A stretch of DNA of 64,000 nt from UBA5336 sp964415675 (GTDB lineage: Bacteria; Pseudomonadota; Alphaproteobacteria; Caulobacterales; Hyphomonadaceae): assembly GCA_964415675.1 (NCBI GenBank), contig CAYQBG010000008.1, forward strand, positions 1 to 64,000, read 5' to 3'. Made by a program: the position numbers and the translations under genes. Within the stretch, counting starts at the first letter, position 1, and every line of letters begins with the position of its first letter. Under the pieces are notes generated by a model, which had not been told where the DNA came from, did not search any database, and was given only the letters and a program-made list of their open reading frames with translations. This document shows, piece after piece, positions 18,088-25,907 of the stretch.

Positions 18088-19572
18088 TCACTGTCCAGGC
18101 GAAAGGCACAATGCCTGTTCAGGGCTGTCGGTGGCGCGCGCCCGTTCGAAATTCTGTCTGGGTTGCGGTGTCCTGACCTGCTCCAACCAGATCAGGCCGT
18201 CATAGGGCTCGCTGTTTCCGCGGGTCGTGAAGAAATCCATGTCGCCGTCATTGTCGATGTCGCGGGCAACGAATTCATCAAACATTCCCCGACGGCGGCG
18301 CGAAACATCGTGGCGGACAAACACGCCCTCGCCAGCATTCTCGAACCAGCCGATCCGTCCCATCGCCACAACTGGATCGCCGAGTTCATCGCGATCCCGG
18401 GGCCCGTCACTGTACCCCCCCGCGACGATATCAACGTCGCCATCGCCGTCGATGTCTGCGATCGCCATGCCTGCGATCCTGTCCGGCCCGAAATCACCGA
18501 CATGATGCGCGATCCATGGCTCTGTTAACTCGGCTGGCTGCTCGAACCAGGCCAGCCCTCTGGTGGTGGCGGCAAGCATGTCGATCCGTCCGTCTGAATT
18601 GAAGTCATGGAACTCGACATGGAAGGCGTTTGCTCTTGTCCCCTCGATGTCGAGGACATGAAAGTCGAAACGGTTTTCTTCATTGACGAACAAGCCGATC
18701 TCAGTGGTGCCCCGAAGGCCTGCAATGATATCGAGGTCGCCATCGGCGTCTATATCGACCGGCCTTGCATTGTGTGGCAACTGAAACTGCCCAAGCTCTG
18801 TCTCGTGCCAGCTTGCCGGATTCATAGGGTCGCCGTTCACTTCGAAGATGGAAATGGGGGTCAGCGAGCTCGTCGGCTCTGTAGGGTTCTGGATCCCCTT
18901 GTTCGCGGCGATCACTTCGAGCGCTCCGTCCCCGTCAATGTCCTCGATGAAAACGCGGATCCAGGAGCCACGGCCCTGGGTGATCGCGACGATGTGGTAT
19001 GCCCAGACCTGCGTACGCGCACCCGCTCCAGGATTCTCAAGATAGAGCAGGTGAGCCAGTTCTGACGCGATGACGAGATCTGGCCATCCATCCCCGTTCA
19101 GATCGCCAACGGCAATGTCTTCAGGTGCTCCTGCCAGCGCGCCATCTGCCAGAGTCCTGTTCTGCCATGGTCCAGCGCCACCATTGCCGAAAGCTACCCT
19201 GACATACCCGTCTCCGACATCGTCATATTCAGAGTCCGATTCGTGCACAGAGATGACATCTTCGTGTCCATCCCGGTCAAGATCGGCGAGTTGCAGGCCG
19301 TCCCCGCCCGTCAGTGGCACTCCAGATTCAACTTCGTCATCGATAATGTGTTCGCGCCAGGAGATGTATTCCCCGTCGCCCGATACGGCGATTGTGGAGG
19401 CCTGGCCGACCGGCAGGCAAACATTGCCCTGACCGGTACTGCAACCGGCTGCGATGGCGAGCAGAAAGGCAGGGATCGACGCGCGTGTCGCGGCGAGAGC
19501 AACCGACCTGCGGCCGGGGGAGTGCAATTCTTGCGGGAAGGCTGCCCGGCCAGTCATATGTCCAGAGATCAT
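18088..19572 (-). CDS. FG-GAP/VCBS repeat lipoprotein (seven Ca-binding repeats)
   Basis: A 494-residue protein, likely a secreted lipoprotein: an arginine pair at RRSVALAATRASIPAFLLAIAA precedes a GC lipobox. It carries seven DxDxDG-type calcium loops at regular spacing: DLDRDGHED, DLNGDGWPD, DIDGDGALE, DIDADGDLD, DFNSDGRID, DIDGDGDVD and DIDNDGDMD. This is the hallmark of FG-GAP/VCBS beta-propellers, which usually bind ligands or carbohydrate rather than catalyse. The start at 19572 has GGAG at suitable distance. It sits between DUF1254 and TonB receptor genes (31 bp after the former), so it probably serves as a surface or periplasmic binding component of that uptake block. Confidence 0.88.
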   Translation of the reverse strand: MISGHMTGRAAFPQELHSPGRRSVALAATRASIPAFLLAIAAGCSTGQGNVCLPVGQASTIAVSGDGEYISWREHIIDDEVESGVPLTGGDGLQLADLDRDGHEDVISVHESDSEYDDVGDGYVRVAFGNGGAGPWQNRTLADGALAGAPEDIAVGDLNGDGWPDLVIASELAHLLYLENPGAGARTQVWAYHIVAITQGRGSWIRVFIEDIDGDGALEVIAANKGIQNPTEPTSSLTPISIFEVNGDPMNPASWHETELGQFQLPHNARPVDIDADGDLDIIAGLRGTTEIGLFVNEENRFDFHVLDIEGTRANAFHVEFHDFNSDGRIDMLAATTRGLAWFEQPAELTEPWIAHHVGDFGPDRIAGMAIADIDGDGDVDIVAGGYSDGPRDRDELGDPVVAMGRIGWFENAGEGVFVRHDVSRRRRGMFDEFVARDIDNDGDMDFFTTRGNSEPYDGLIWLEQVRTPQPRQNFERARATDSPEQALCLSPGQ

Positions 19573-19603
19573 CGCTTGCTCCGATGGGTCAGCCGCGCTG
19601 CGC

Positions 19604-20965
19604 TCAGGCCGGATCACTGCGCACCAGGGCCGGCGGCGACCATCTCCCTTCAAGGATTTCTGGCCGGGGGATATAGGCCCGGAAAAACAGCATGAACGGC
19701 CCCTCCGGCGCTGGCAACCAGTTGCGCGCCGCTGGACCATTCGGGGCTTCAGCCTGAACCGAAATGAGGACAGAGCCATCCGGTTGCCTCACAAGGTCGC
19801 GTGTTCGATCGCCTATCGTATAACGCGAAATCGGATTGTCGATCATGTAGAAGCGTCCGTCATCGGCTTCCTGATACATTGTCATCGACCAGAACGCGTC
19901 CACTGGCATGCCCTCCGCAGGTATTGTGAACCGATAGGCGTTTTCACCAGTGAGAGGGTTTCCGACGGAATCCACAATTGCACGGAAATAGGTCGCTTCT
20001 TCGCTGGGCAGTGCGGCAAGCATCCATCGCGCAACACCCGCCCGCAGCGCATCATTTTCTCCGTAGTTTCCCACCTGAGCGGGCGCGGCCCGCCAGCCAT
20101 TTCGCTCCTGCAACAAATAGTCGCCCTGGCGTCGCAGGCTGCCCAGCATTTCGGAAAATCTAACCGACCATTCGTCACGAGTCCTCGCGGGTAACTTGTC
20201 CCAGACACCATACTCGCCGGGTCTGATGCCGACCTCCCTGAAGCGTTCTGCCCGTCTGGCCTCCCCAAGCGTGGCCGGAGAGCGCCCGAGAAGCTCATTG
20301 ACGACATCGAGAAAATGCGAAGGTGAACCTGCGGTCAGTGGGGCCATTCGCAGATTGCGCACCGGTCCCCGACCGGGGACCGGTTCGACGCGCAGCCCGG
20401 ACTGCACAGCCCGTGCCGCCTCAAGGTCATCGGACCCATCGACGAGAAAACGGGCAAGCATCCAGACATCATTCGTGTCCGAACGGATAAGCTCGACGTC
20501 CGCAGGAGGCTGGCCTGCCCACTCTGGACCGGCGATCCAGTAGCGCCCTCCCCGCCCACCTGTCGTGCGGGTTCCCAATACAGCAAAATTATCTGTGAAC
20601 GCATTCATGAAAGGAACGCAGAAATACCGGTCAGGCGCATCGGGCACAGTGACCTCCACCGGCCCTCCGGAAAGCTCAAGGAAAGCGGGAGAATAGATCG
20701 TATCGGAATTGGGAGCCGTCGTTCCGCGGGCTGTGTGATCAAGAAGCCTGCCACTTCCGCCGAGCACATTGCGCGGGCGGCGAACGGTCCTGGCCGCCGT
20801 GGTTCGCGAAAACTCATAGAGTGGAAATCCGTAGAGGAACGCCTGGCCGACGAGATCGAGTTCTTCCGCTCCCCTGAAAACCGGGACCGGTCCAGTGATA
20901 CAGCCGGAAAGAGGGGCCAGCAAACCAGCCGCAATCGAGCCTTGCAGAACAGACCTACGATTCAT
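19604..20965 (-). CDS. DUF1254/DUF1214 domain lipoprotein
   Basis: A 453-residue protein with an N-terminal DUF1254 region (LVGQAFLYGFPLYEFSRTTA, GTTAPNSDTIYSPAFLELSGG, FCVPFMNAFTDNFAVLGTRT) and a C-terminal DUF1214 region (DAFWSMTMYQEADDGRFYMI, NPISRYTIGDRT, RNWLPAPEGPFMLFFRAYIP). The start MNRRSVLQGSIAAGLLAPL gives an RR-type signal followed by a GC lipobox (SGC). It is probably exported folded and anchored in the envelope. The domain pair is widespread next to catabolic genes but has no agreed reaction. It is the first gene of the minus-strand block, divergent from the Crp/Fnr-type regulator. Confidence 0.9.
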   Translation of the reverse strand: MNRRSVLQGSIAAGLLAPLSGCITGPVPVFRGAEELDLVGQAFLYGFPLYEFSRTTAARTVRRPRNVLGGSGRLLDHTARGTTAPNSDTIYSPAFLELSGGPVEVTVPDAPDRYFCVPFMNAFTDNFAVLGTRTTGGRGGRYWIAGPEWAGQPPADVELIRSDTNDVWMLARFLVDGSDDLEAARAVQSGLRVEPVPGRGPVRNLRMAPLTAGSPSHFLDVVNELLGRSPATLGEARRAERFREVGIRPGEYGVWDKLPARTRDEWSVRFSEMLGSLRRQGDYLLQERNGWRAAPAQVGNYGENDALRAGVARWMLAALPSEEATYFRAIVDSVGNPLTGENAYRFTIPAEGMPVDAFWSMTMYQEADDGRFYMIDNPISRYTIGDRTRDLVRQPDGSVLISVQAEAPNGPAARNWLPAPEGPFMLFFRAYIPRPEILEGRWSPPALVRSDPA

Positions 20966-21191
20966 TGCATCCTCCATTTTGTGACATTATCGCCACGCCG
21001 ATCCGAAAACTAAAAAATGTGAGATAATAAGACATGGTATGTGAAATATACATCAGAAAAAACTGATTTTATTCTTCTGATACTCACTTTCTCAGGGCAT
21101 TTTATCCCTATGTTGACTTGACATGCCATGCTTGCGGTCTAGCGTCAGAGGCTAGCCGAAGACTGGCACAAGGTTGGCTTTTGGAGTAAAA
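20966..21191. promoter_or_regulatory. Divergent promoter region with an ATCAG-N6-CTGAT inverted repeat
   Basis: This 226-bp region between the DUF1254 gene and the Crp/Fnr-type regulator is clearly AT-rich. It contains ATCAG-AAAAAA-CTGAT (21052-21067), a perfect 5-bp inverted repeat of about the size of a Crp/Fnr dimer site though not a canonical FNR or CRP box. Candidate binding site of the adjacent regulator; inferred. Confidence 0.4.
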
Positions 21192-21848
21192 ATGGTCGCC
21201 CAGACCCTGAATGATGGCCGCTTGGTCGGTGCCAATCTTCCGCCGGATATTCAGGATCGCATTCGTGCATTCGGAATAGTTCGAAACTTCCGGGCAGGAC
21301 AACGCGTCTACGGCCCCGGCGATATGATCCAGTATCTCTATCTGGTCGATAGCGGGCGTTTTTCGTTTGCTCGTGTCAGCGAAGACGGCAACCGCTCCCT
21401 CTTTTCGTTTCATGAGCGCGGAGGAAGCTTCGGGCTCTATCCCATGTTTCTCGGTAGGCCTGCGGTCTATTATTGCGAAGCGATGGAGGCCGGACAGCTC
21501 AGCTGTATCGGGCATCGGCAATTGTGCAAACTGATCGATCAGGATGAGTTGGTCAGGTGGGGTATCATCGACAGCCTGTGCCATCGTTTGAAGATTGTTT
21601 CCGGCACGCTTGAGGATGAACGCATGCTGCCACTTCGCCAAAGGCTGGCGCGGCGGTTGCTGGGTCTTGCCGATCATGAGGGCGTAATCGGGTATTCGCA
21701 ATCGACACTTGCAGACTTTCTGGGTGTTTCCCGCTTCAGCATCGGCAAGGCGCTGAAGGAATTCGAGCGGGCTGGTTTCATCGAAATCGGCTACGCCAGA
21801 ATGTCGATCCGCAACGAAACAGCACTCCGGCGATATGCTGCAGAGTGA
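21192..21848 (+). CDS. Crp/Fnr-family transcriptional regulator
   Basis: A 218-residue regulator with an N-terminal cyclic-nucleotide-binding-like beta roll (about 20-125; YGPGDMIQYLYLVDSGRFSF, ERGGSFGLYPMF) and a C-terminal winged helix (YSQSTLADFLGVSRFSIGKA, then LKEFERAGFIEIG). No cysteine cluster for an Fe-S centre is seen at the N-terminus, so it is not a canonical FNR. The start at 21192 has GGAG 7 bases upstream. It lies between the two DUF3604-containing blocks and diverges from one of them, so it may control one or both. The effector is unknown. Confidence 0.9.
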   Translation: MVAQTLNDGRLVGANLPPDIQDRIRAFGIVRNFRAGQRVYGPGDMIQYLYLVDSGRFSFARVSEDGNRSLFSFHERGGSFGLYPMFLGRPAVYYCEAMEAGQLSCIGHRQLCKLIDQDELVRWGIIDSLCHRLKIVSGTLEDERMLPLRQRLARRLLGLADHEGVIGYSQSTLADFLGVSRFSIGKALKEFERAGFIEIGYARMSIRNETALRRYAAE

Positions 21849-22044
21849 ACGACTGACCTTGTTGCAAGGGTGCGGCCACTCACCAATTCTCAACTGAGCG
21901 CGCTCTGCGGAAATGCCATTAAGTTGGCTGTTTAACTCTGGCGGACGATTAATATTCCGACTCTGCAACAGCTTGCGCAATGGCCGCCGAACCTCCCTCC
22001 GACGCAGCGGCGGCGGACCCGGCGCTGACTGACGAGGAACGCAC

Positions 22045-24024
22045 ATGAAAATCGGTACCGTTTCGGCCTGCCTTGGCCTGCTCGTGTCAGCCTGCAGCCA
22101 GCACCCGGCTGACGGCGCTGACGAAGTTTCCAGAGATACCGGTGCGATCCGTCCATCGACTGAAAGTGCAGGCCATTCGGCACGCCTTCGTGATGCCAGC
22201 CCAACGCGCAATGCCTATTTCGGCGACCTGCACGTTCACACGGCCTACTCTTTCGACGCATATGTGTTTGGTACGCTCGCCTCTCCAGACGAGTCCTACG
22301 CGTTTGCCAGGGGTGCGCCGCTCCGTCACCCTGCCGGGTTCGAGATGAAGCTCGAAAGGCCACTCGATTTCCAGGCGGTTACCGATCACGCCATGTATCT
22401 GGGCATGCTGCCAGCAATGGCCGATCCGGACTCGCCGGCTTTTGATCATCCGGTGGCAGAGGAGTTGCGAAGCTTGGACACGGTGGACGACCGCAATGAG
22501 ATCTATGCCGCCATGTCTCCGTTTCTTTCCGGCAAGCCGGGAACAGGGGAGCATCTGGAAGGTTCCGTCGTCGCAAGCGCCTGGTCCGACATCATAAATT
22601 CTGCCAATCGTCACAATGATCCGGGACATTTCACGGCATTCGTCGCCTTCGAGTACACTTCGGCGGGCGGTGCGCGCGACAATCTCCATCGCAATGTCAT
22701 CTTCCGCGGCGAGGACGGGCCTGCGGTTCCCTTCTCACGGCTTGAATCAAGCAATCCCGAAGACCTCTGGGCTGAAATGGAGCGCTGGCGGGCCGGAGAC
22801 ATGGATTCCATCGCCATTCCGCACAATTCCAACGGGTCCGGCGGCAGGATGTTTGAACGCACCTATTATGATGGAGAACCAATCGACAGCGCCTATAGCG
22901 AGCTTCGAATGCGCAATGAGCCGCTCGTCGAGATCACTCAGGTAAAGGGCACATCCGAGACTCACCCGGCCCTCTCGCCCAATGATGAATGGGCTGGCTT
23001 CGAGATCATGCCCTACAGGATTGCCACGAATGTCCTGAGCGGCGTTCAGGGCAATTATGTCCGGGAAGCCTACCGGATGGGCCTTGAGCTGGAGCAAAGC
23101 GGCGCAGGAAATCCCTACCGGTTTGGTCTGATCGGCTCCAGCGACACCCATGTCGCCGCAGGCGCATACCGGGAGGACGATTACTGGGCAAAGGCCGGGC
23201 TGGTTGATGCCACACCCGACCTGCGAGGCTCCGTGCCCGGAGAGGGCGCTTCCGGCGGCCTTCCTGCAGGCGCGGATGCCGTGGATCCAGGGGTCGCCTC
23301 GCGCACGCAGGATGGCTCTGGGCGGACCTACCGGGACACGACATTCCAGACCTGGGGCGCCTCCGGGCTGGCAGGCATCTGGGCAGAGGAAAACACACGC
23401 GAGGCGCTGTTTGATGCGATGCGGCGCCGGGAAACCTTTGCCACGTCGGGACCCCGCATTCGTGTGCGCTTATTTGCGGGAACAGACCTGTCTGGTCTTG
23501 CCATGGACGCGCCGAACTATCTCCAGCAGGCCTACGCGGCTGGCGTGCCGATGGGCGGGGACGTTTACGGATCGGCTTCCGCCGCACCGCCGGTCTTTCA
23601 TGCATGGGCTGTGCGAGATCCGCTCGACGCTCCCTTGCAGCGCCTCCAGATCGTCAAGGGCTGGCGGAATGCCGGCGGCACCACGCAGGAGCAGGTCTTC
23701 GATATTGCCTGTTCCGACGGGCTCGCTGTCGATCCGCAGACCCATCGATGCCCGGACAATGGCGCCGATGTCGATATCGAGACCTGCGCGATCGAAGATG
23801 AGGTCGGGGCCGACGAGCTGAAGGCGACCTGGAGCGATCCCGAATTCGACCCCGGGGAGGCGGCCTTCTACTATGTCCGCGCCCTGCAGAACCCGACCTG
23901 CCGCTGGTCGACATGGGACGCCATCCGCTCGAATGAAGAACCGCGCCGCAACGTGCCCGCCACGATACAGGACCGCGCCTGGTCTTCGCCGATATGGTAC
24001 AATCCAATCTCCTCTGATGAGTGA
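22045..24024 (+). CDS. DUF3604 lipoprotein (PHP-like metal site), copy 2
   Basis: A 659-residue paralogue of the gene at 13539. It has a short lipoprotein signal (MKIGTVSACLGLLVSAC) and the same ordered motifs: NAYFGDLHVHTAYSFDAY, FQAVTDHAMYLGM, DPGHFTAFVAFEYTS, LHRNVIFRG, IPHNSNGSGG and LIGSSDTHVAAGAY. The C-terminal half is also shared (WAEENTREALFDAMRRRETFATSG; CRWSTWD near the end). It is followed after 3 bp by a PpiC-type foldase gene, so the two are probably cotranslated in an envelope-targeted operon. Enzymatic function in the periplasm is likely; the substrate is unknown. Confidence 0.9.
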   Translation: MKIGTVSACLGLLVSACSQHPADGADEVSRDTGAIRPSTESAGHSARLRDASPTRNAYFGDLHVHTAYSFDAYVFGTLASPDESYAFARGAPLRHPAGFEMKLERPLDFQAVTDHAMYLGMLPAMADPDSPAFDHPVAEELRSLDTVDDRNEIYAAMSPFLSGKPGTGEHLEGSVVASAWSDIINSANRHNDPGHFTAFVAFEYTSAGGARDNLHRNVIFRGEDGPAVPFSRLESSNPEDLWAEMERWRAGDMDSIAIPHNSNGSGGRMFERTYYDGEPIDSAYSELRMRNEPLVEITQVKGTSETHPALSPNDEWAGFEIMPYRIATNVLSGVQGNYVREAYRMGLELEQSGAGNPYRFGLIGSSDTHVAAGAYREDDYWAKAGLVDATPDLRGSVPGEGASGGLPAGADAVDPGVASRTQDGSGRTYRDTTFQTWGASGLAGIWAEENTREALFDAMRRRETFATSGPRIRVRLFAGTDLSGLAMDAPNYLQQAYAAGVPMGGDVYGSASAAPPVFHAWAVRDPLDAPLQRLQIVKGWRNAGGTTQEQVFDIACSDGLAVDPQTHRCPDNGADVDIETCAIEDEVGADELKATWSDPEFDPGEAAFYYVRALQNPTCRWSTWDAIRSNEEPRRNVPATIQDRAWSSPIWYNPISSDE

Positions 24025-24027
24025 TGC

Positions 24028-24891
24028 ATGCCAGTTGTGAAAATCCGGCAAGCAGGAGGCGCGATCAGACGTTTCCTTACGGACAGGTTTGTCATTTTCG
24101 CTTTGATCGGGATCGGCTTCTTTGTCTGGGAATCCCTTGCGGACAAGACTGCGACCAACACGATCATGATCGGACAGGGCGAAGTCGCCATGCTGCAGGG
24201 GCGTTGGGAATTGCAGAGCGGAACGGCGCCGACAGAAACGGAGCTGCGCGCCCTGATAGACCATTATTTGCGCGAGGAAATCCTTGTGCGCGAGGCCCTG
24301 CGCCTCGGACTCGACCAGGGCGATGTCGTTGTTCGCCGCCGGCTCGCCCAGAAGATGGAACTGCTTGTTCGCGACCAGTATGCCGATGCCAGCTTCACAC
24401 AAGGTGAACTGCAGACCTATTTCGCCGCGCACAGGGATCACTATGTCAGGCCGAAACAGGTGGGGTTCCGGCATATCTACCTTGGCAGTGGGCCCGAACC
24501 TGAACCGGCTGTTGTCGCGGAGAGCCGTGCGGTACTGGCAAGCGACCAGACCGGGCAGGCCTGGCGCGAGCTTGGAACTGCCTTCATGCTCGCGCGTGAA
24601 TTTGCGCCGCGGCCAGAGGTCTCTTATGCTGAGATGTTCGGGCCGGATTTTGCTCGCATCCTCATGGAGCAATCGGCGACGGGGGACTGGCTCGGACCGT
24701 TCAGGTCAGCCTATGGGTGGCATCTTGTTCAAGTCATTGCCGTGGAACCGCGCACGCCGCTTGCGCTCGACCAGGTGAGAGAGCGCGTGTCGAGCGATCT
24801 TGAGGCAGAGCGCCTTGAGGCCGCCGTCGACAGCGTGCTGGACGAGTTGGCCGCTCGCTACACGATCAGGCAGGACTGGCAGGTCGAATGA
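24028..24891 (+). CDS. Membrane-anchored PpiC-type peptidyl-prolyl isomerase
   Basis: A 287-residue protein with one N-terminal membrane helix (about 19-37, FVIFALIGIGFFVWESL) and a periplasmic part. The latter holds a SurA/PpiC-like helical region (LRALIDHYLREEILVREALRLG) and a parvulin-like domain (KQVGFRHIYL ... WLGPFRSAYGWHLVQVIAVEP). It probably assists folding of envelope proteins, perhaps the DUF3604 lipoprotein or TonB receptor encoded beside it. The gene is 3 bp from the DUF3604 stop and overlaps the next start by ATGA, so the genes are translationally coupled. Confidence 0.85.
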   Translation: MPVVKIRQAGGAIRRFLTDRFVIFALIGIGFFVWESLADKTATNTIMIGQGEVAMLQGRWELQSGTAPTETELRALIDHYLREEILVREALRLGLDQGDVVVRRRLAQKMELLVRDQYADASFTQGELQTYFAAHRDHYVRPKQVGFRHIYLGSGPEPEPAVVAESRAVLASDQTGQAWRELGTAFMLAREFAPRPEVSYAEMFGPDFARILMEQSATGDWLGPFRSAYGWHLVQVIAVEPRTPLALDQVRERVSSDLEAERLEAAVDSVLDELAARYTIRQDWQVE

Positions 24892-25889
24892 GGTGGCTCG
24901 CGCTCATCTTACTGAGCCTCGTCATTGGCGCAGGCCCGGCTCTCGCACATGAGATCAGGCCCGCTTACCTTGAAATCCGCGAGGATTCGGCGGGCGAGCT
25001 GGACGTCAGGTTCCGCCAGCCGATCGTGGACGCCGGCAACGGCCTGGTCGGCGGCCTCAATCTCGCGCCGGTCTTTCCGGCAGACTGCAACGCATCCGAC
25101 GGTATTCCCATCGCGTCTGCAGACGACTATCTCACGCTGCGCCTGAGCGTCACCTGCCCGTCTGATCTTGAGGAAACGACCGTCACGATCAGTGGGCTCG
25201 AGCGGACACTGACGGACGTCTACGTCACGCATGTGCGCACCGATGGGACGCGCCTCAACCACCTCCTGAACGCGAGGGCGTCCAGCCTGACGCTTGGCGA
25301 GGCCGGCAACCCGGCGACACTCGGCTATTTCCGGGTCGGTGTGGACCACCTGCTTGGTGGCCTCGATCATGTGCTGTTCGTCATCGGGCTCGTGCTGCTC
25401 GTTCCCGGTCTGCGAGCCCTGATCACGTCCGCCACCATGTTCACGCTTGCCCATTCACTTACGCTTGCCCTGTCGGTTCTCGGACTTGTCCGCCTGCCAT
25501 CGGCGCCGGTCGAGGCCGGCATCGCGCTGTCTGTCGTCTATCTCGCTTATGAACTGACCCGACGCGATGAAGGCGCACGATCGCAGGCGCAGCGTCGGCC
25601 CGCGCGCGTTGCGTTCGGTTTCGGACTGCTTCACGGCTTCGGTTTTGCCGGTGCGCTTGCCCAGACCGGCATGCCTGGTGGCCAACTCGCTCCAGCGCTC
25701 CTGATGTTCAATCTCGGCGTGGAGGCCGGGCAATTGCTCATCATTCTTGTGATCATCACAGTCTTCCTCGCGCTGCGCCAGCTTGGCGAAGACCTGGTTC
25801 GTGCATCAAGGCTGGCCTTGTCCTGCCTGCTCGCTGTCGGCGCAGCCTATTTCTTTGCAGGCGCCTTTTCGAACCTGTTGTCTGCCTGA
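24888..25889 (+). CDS. HupE/UreJ_2-type membrane protein with N-terminal periplasmic domain
   Basis: A 333-residue protein: a signal peptide ending ALAHEIRP, a periplasmic beta-rich domain of about 130 residues, then six or so membrane helices. These carry the HupE-like motifs GVDHLLGGLDHVLFVIGLVLL (His/Asp-rich), MFTLAHSLTLALS, ELTRRDE and FGLLHGFGFAGAL. HupE/UreJ relatives transport nickel or cobalt in several bacteria; this subfamily is not well characterised. It overlaps the PpiC gene by 4 bp and is followed 18 bp later by a TonB receptor gene. The context favours metal passage across the inner membrane after TonB-driven import. Confidence 0.88.
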   Translation: MRWLALILLSLVIGAGPALAHEIRPAYLEIREDSAGELDVRFRQPIVDAGNGLVGGLNLAPVFPADCNASDGIPIASADDYLTLRLSVTCPSDLEETTVTISGLERTLTDVYVTHVRTDGTRLNHLLNARASSLTLGEAGNPATLGYFRVGVDHLLGGLDHVLFVIGLVLLVPGLRALITSATMFTLAHSLTLALSVLGLVRLPSAPVEAGIALSVVYLAYELTRRDEGARSQAQRRPARVAFGFGLLHGFGFAGALAQTGMPGGQLAPALLMFNLGVEAGQLLIILVIITVFLALRQLGEDLVRASRLALSCLLAVGAAYFFAGAFSNLLSA

Positions 25890-25907
25890 CCTGAAGGAGT
25901 TGGCCGA

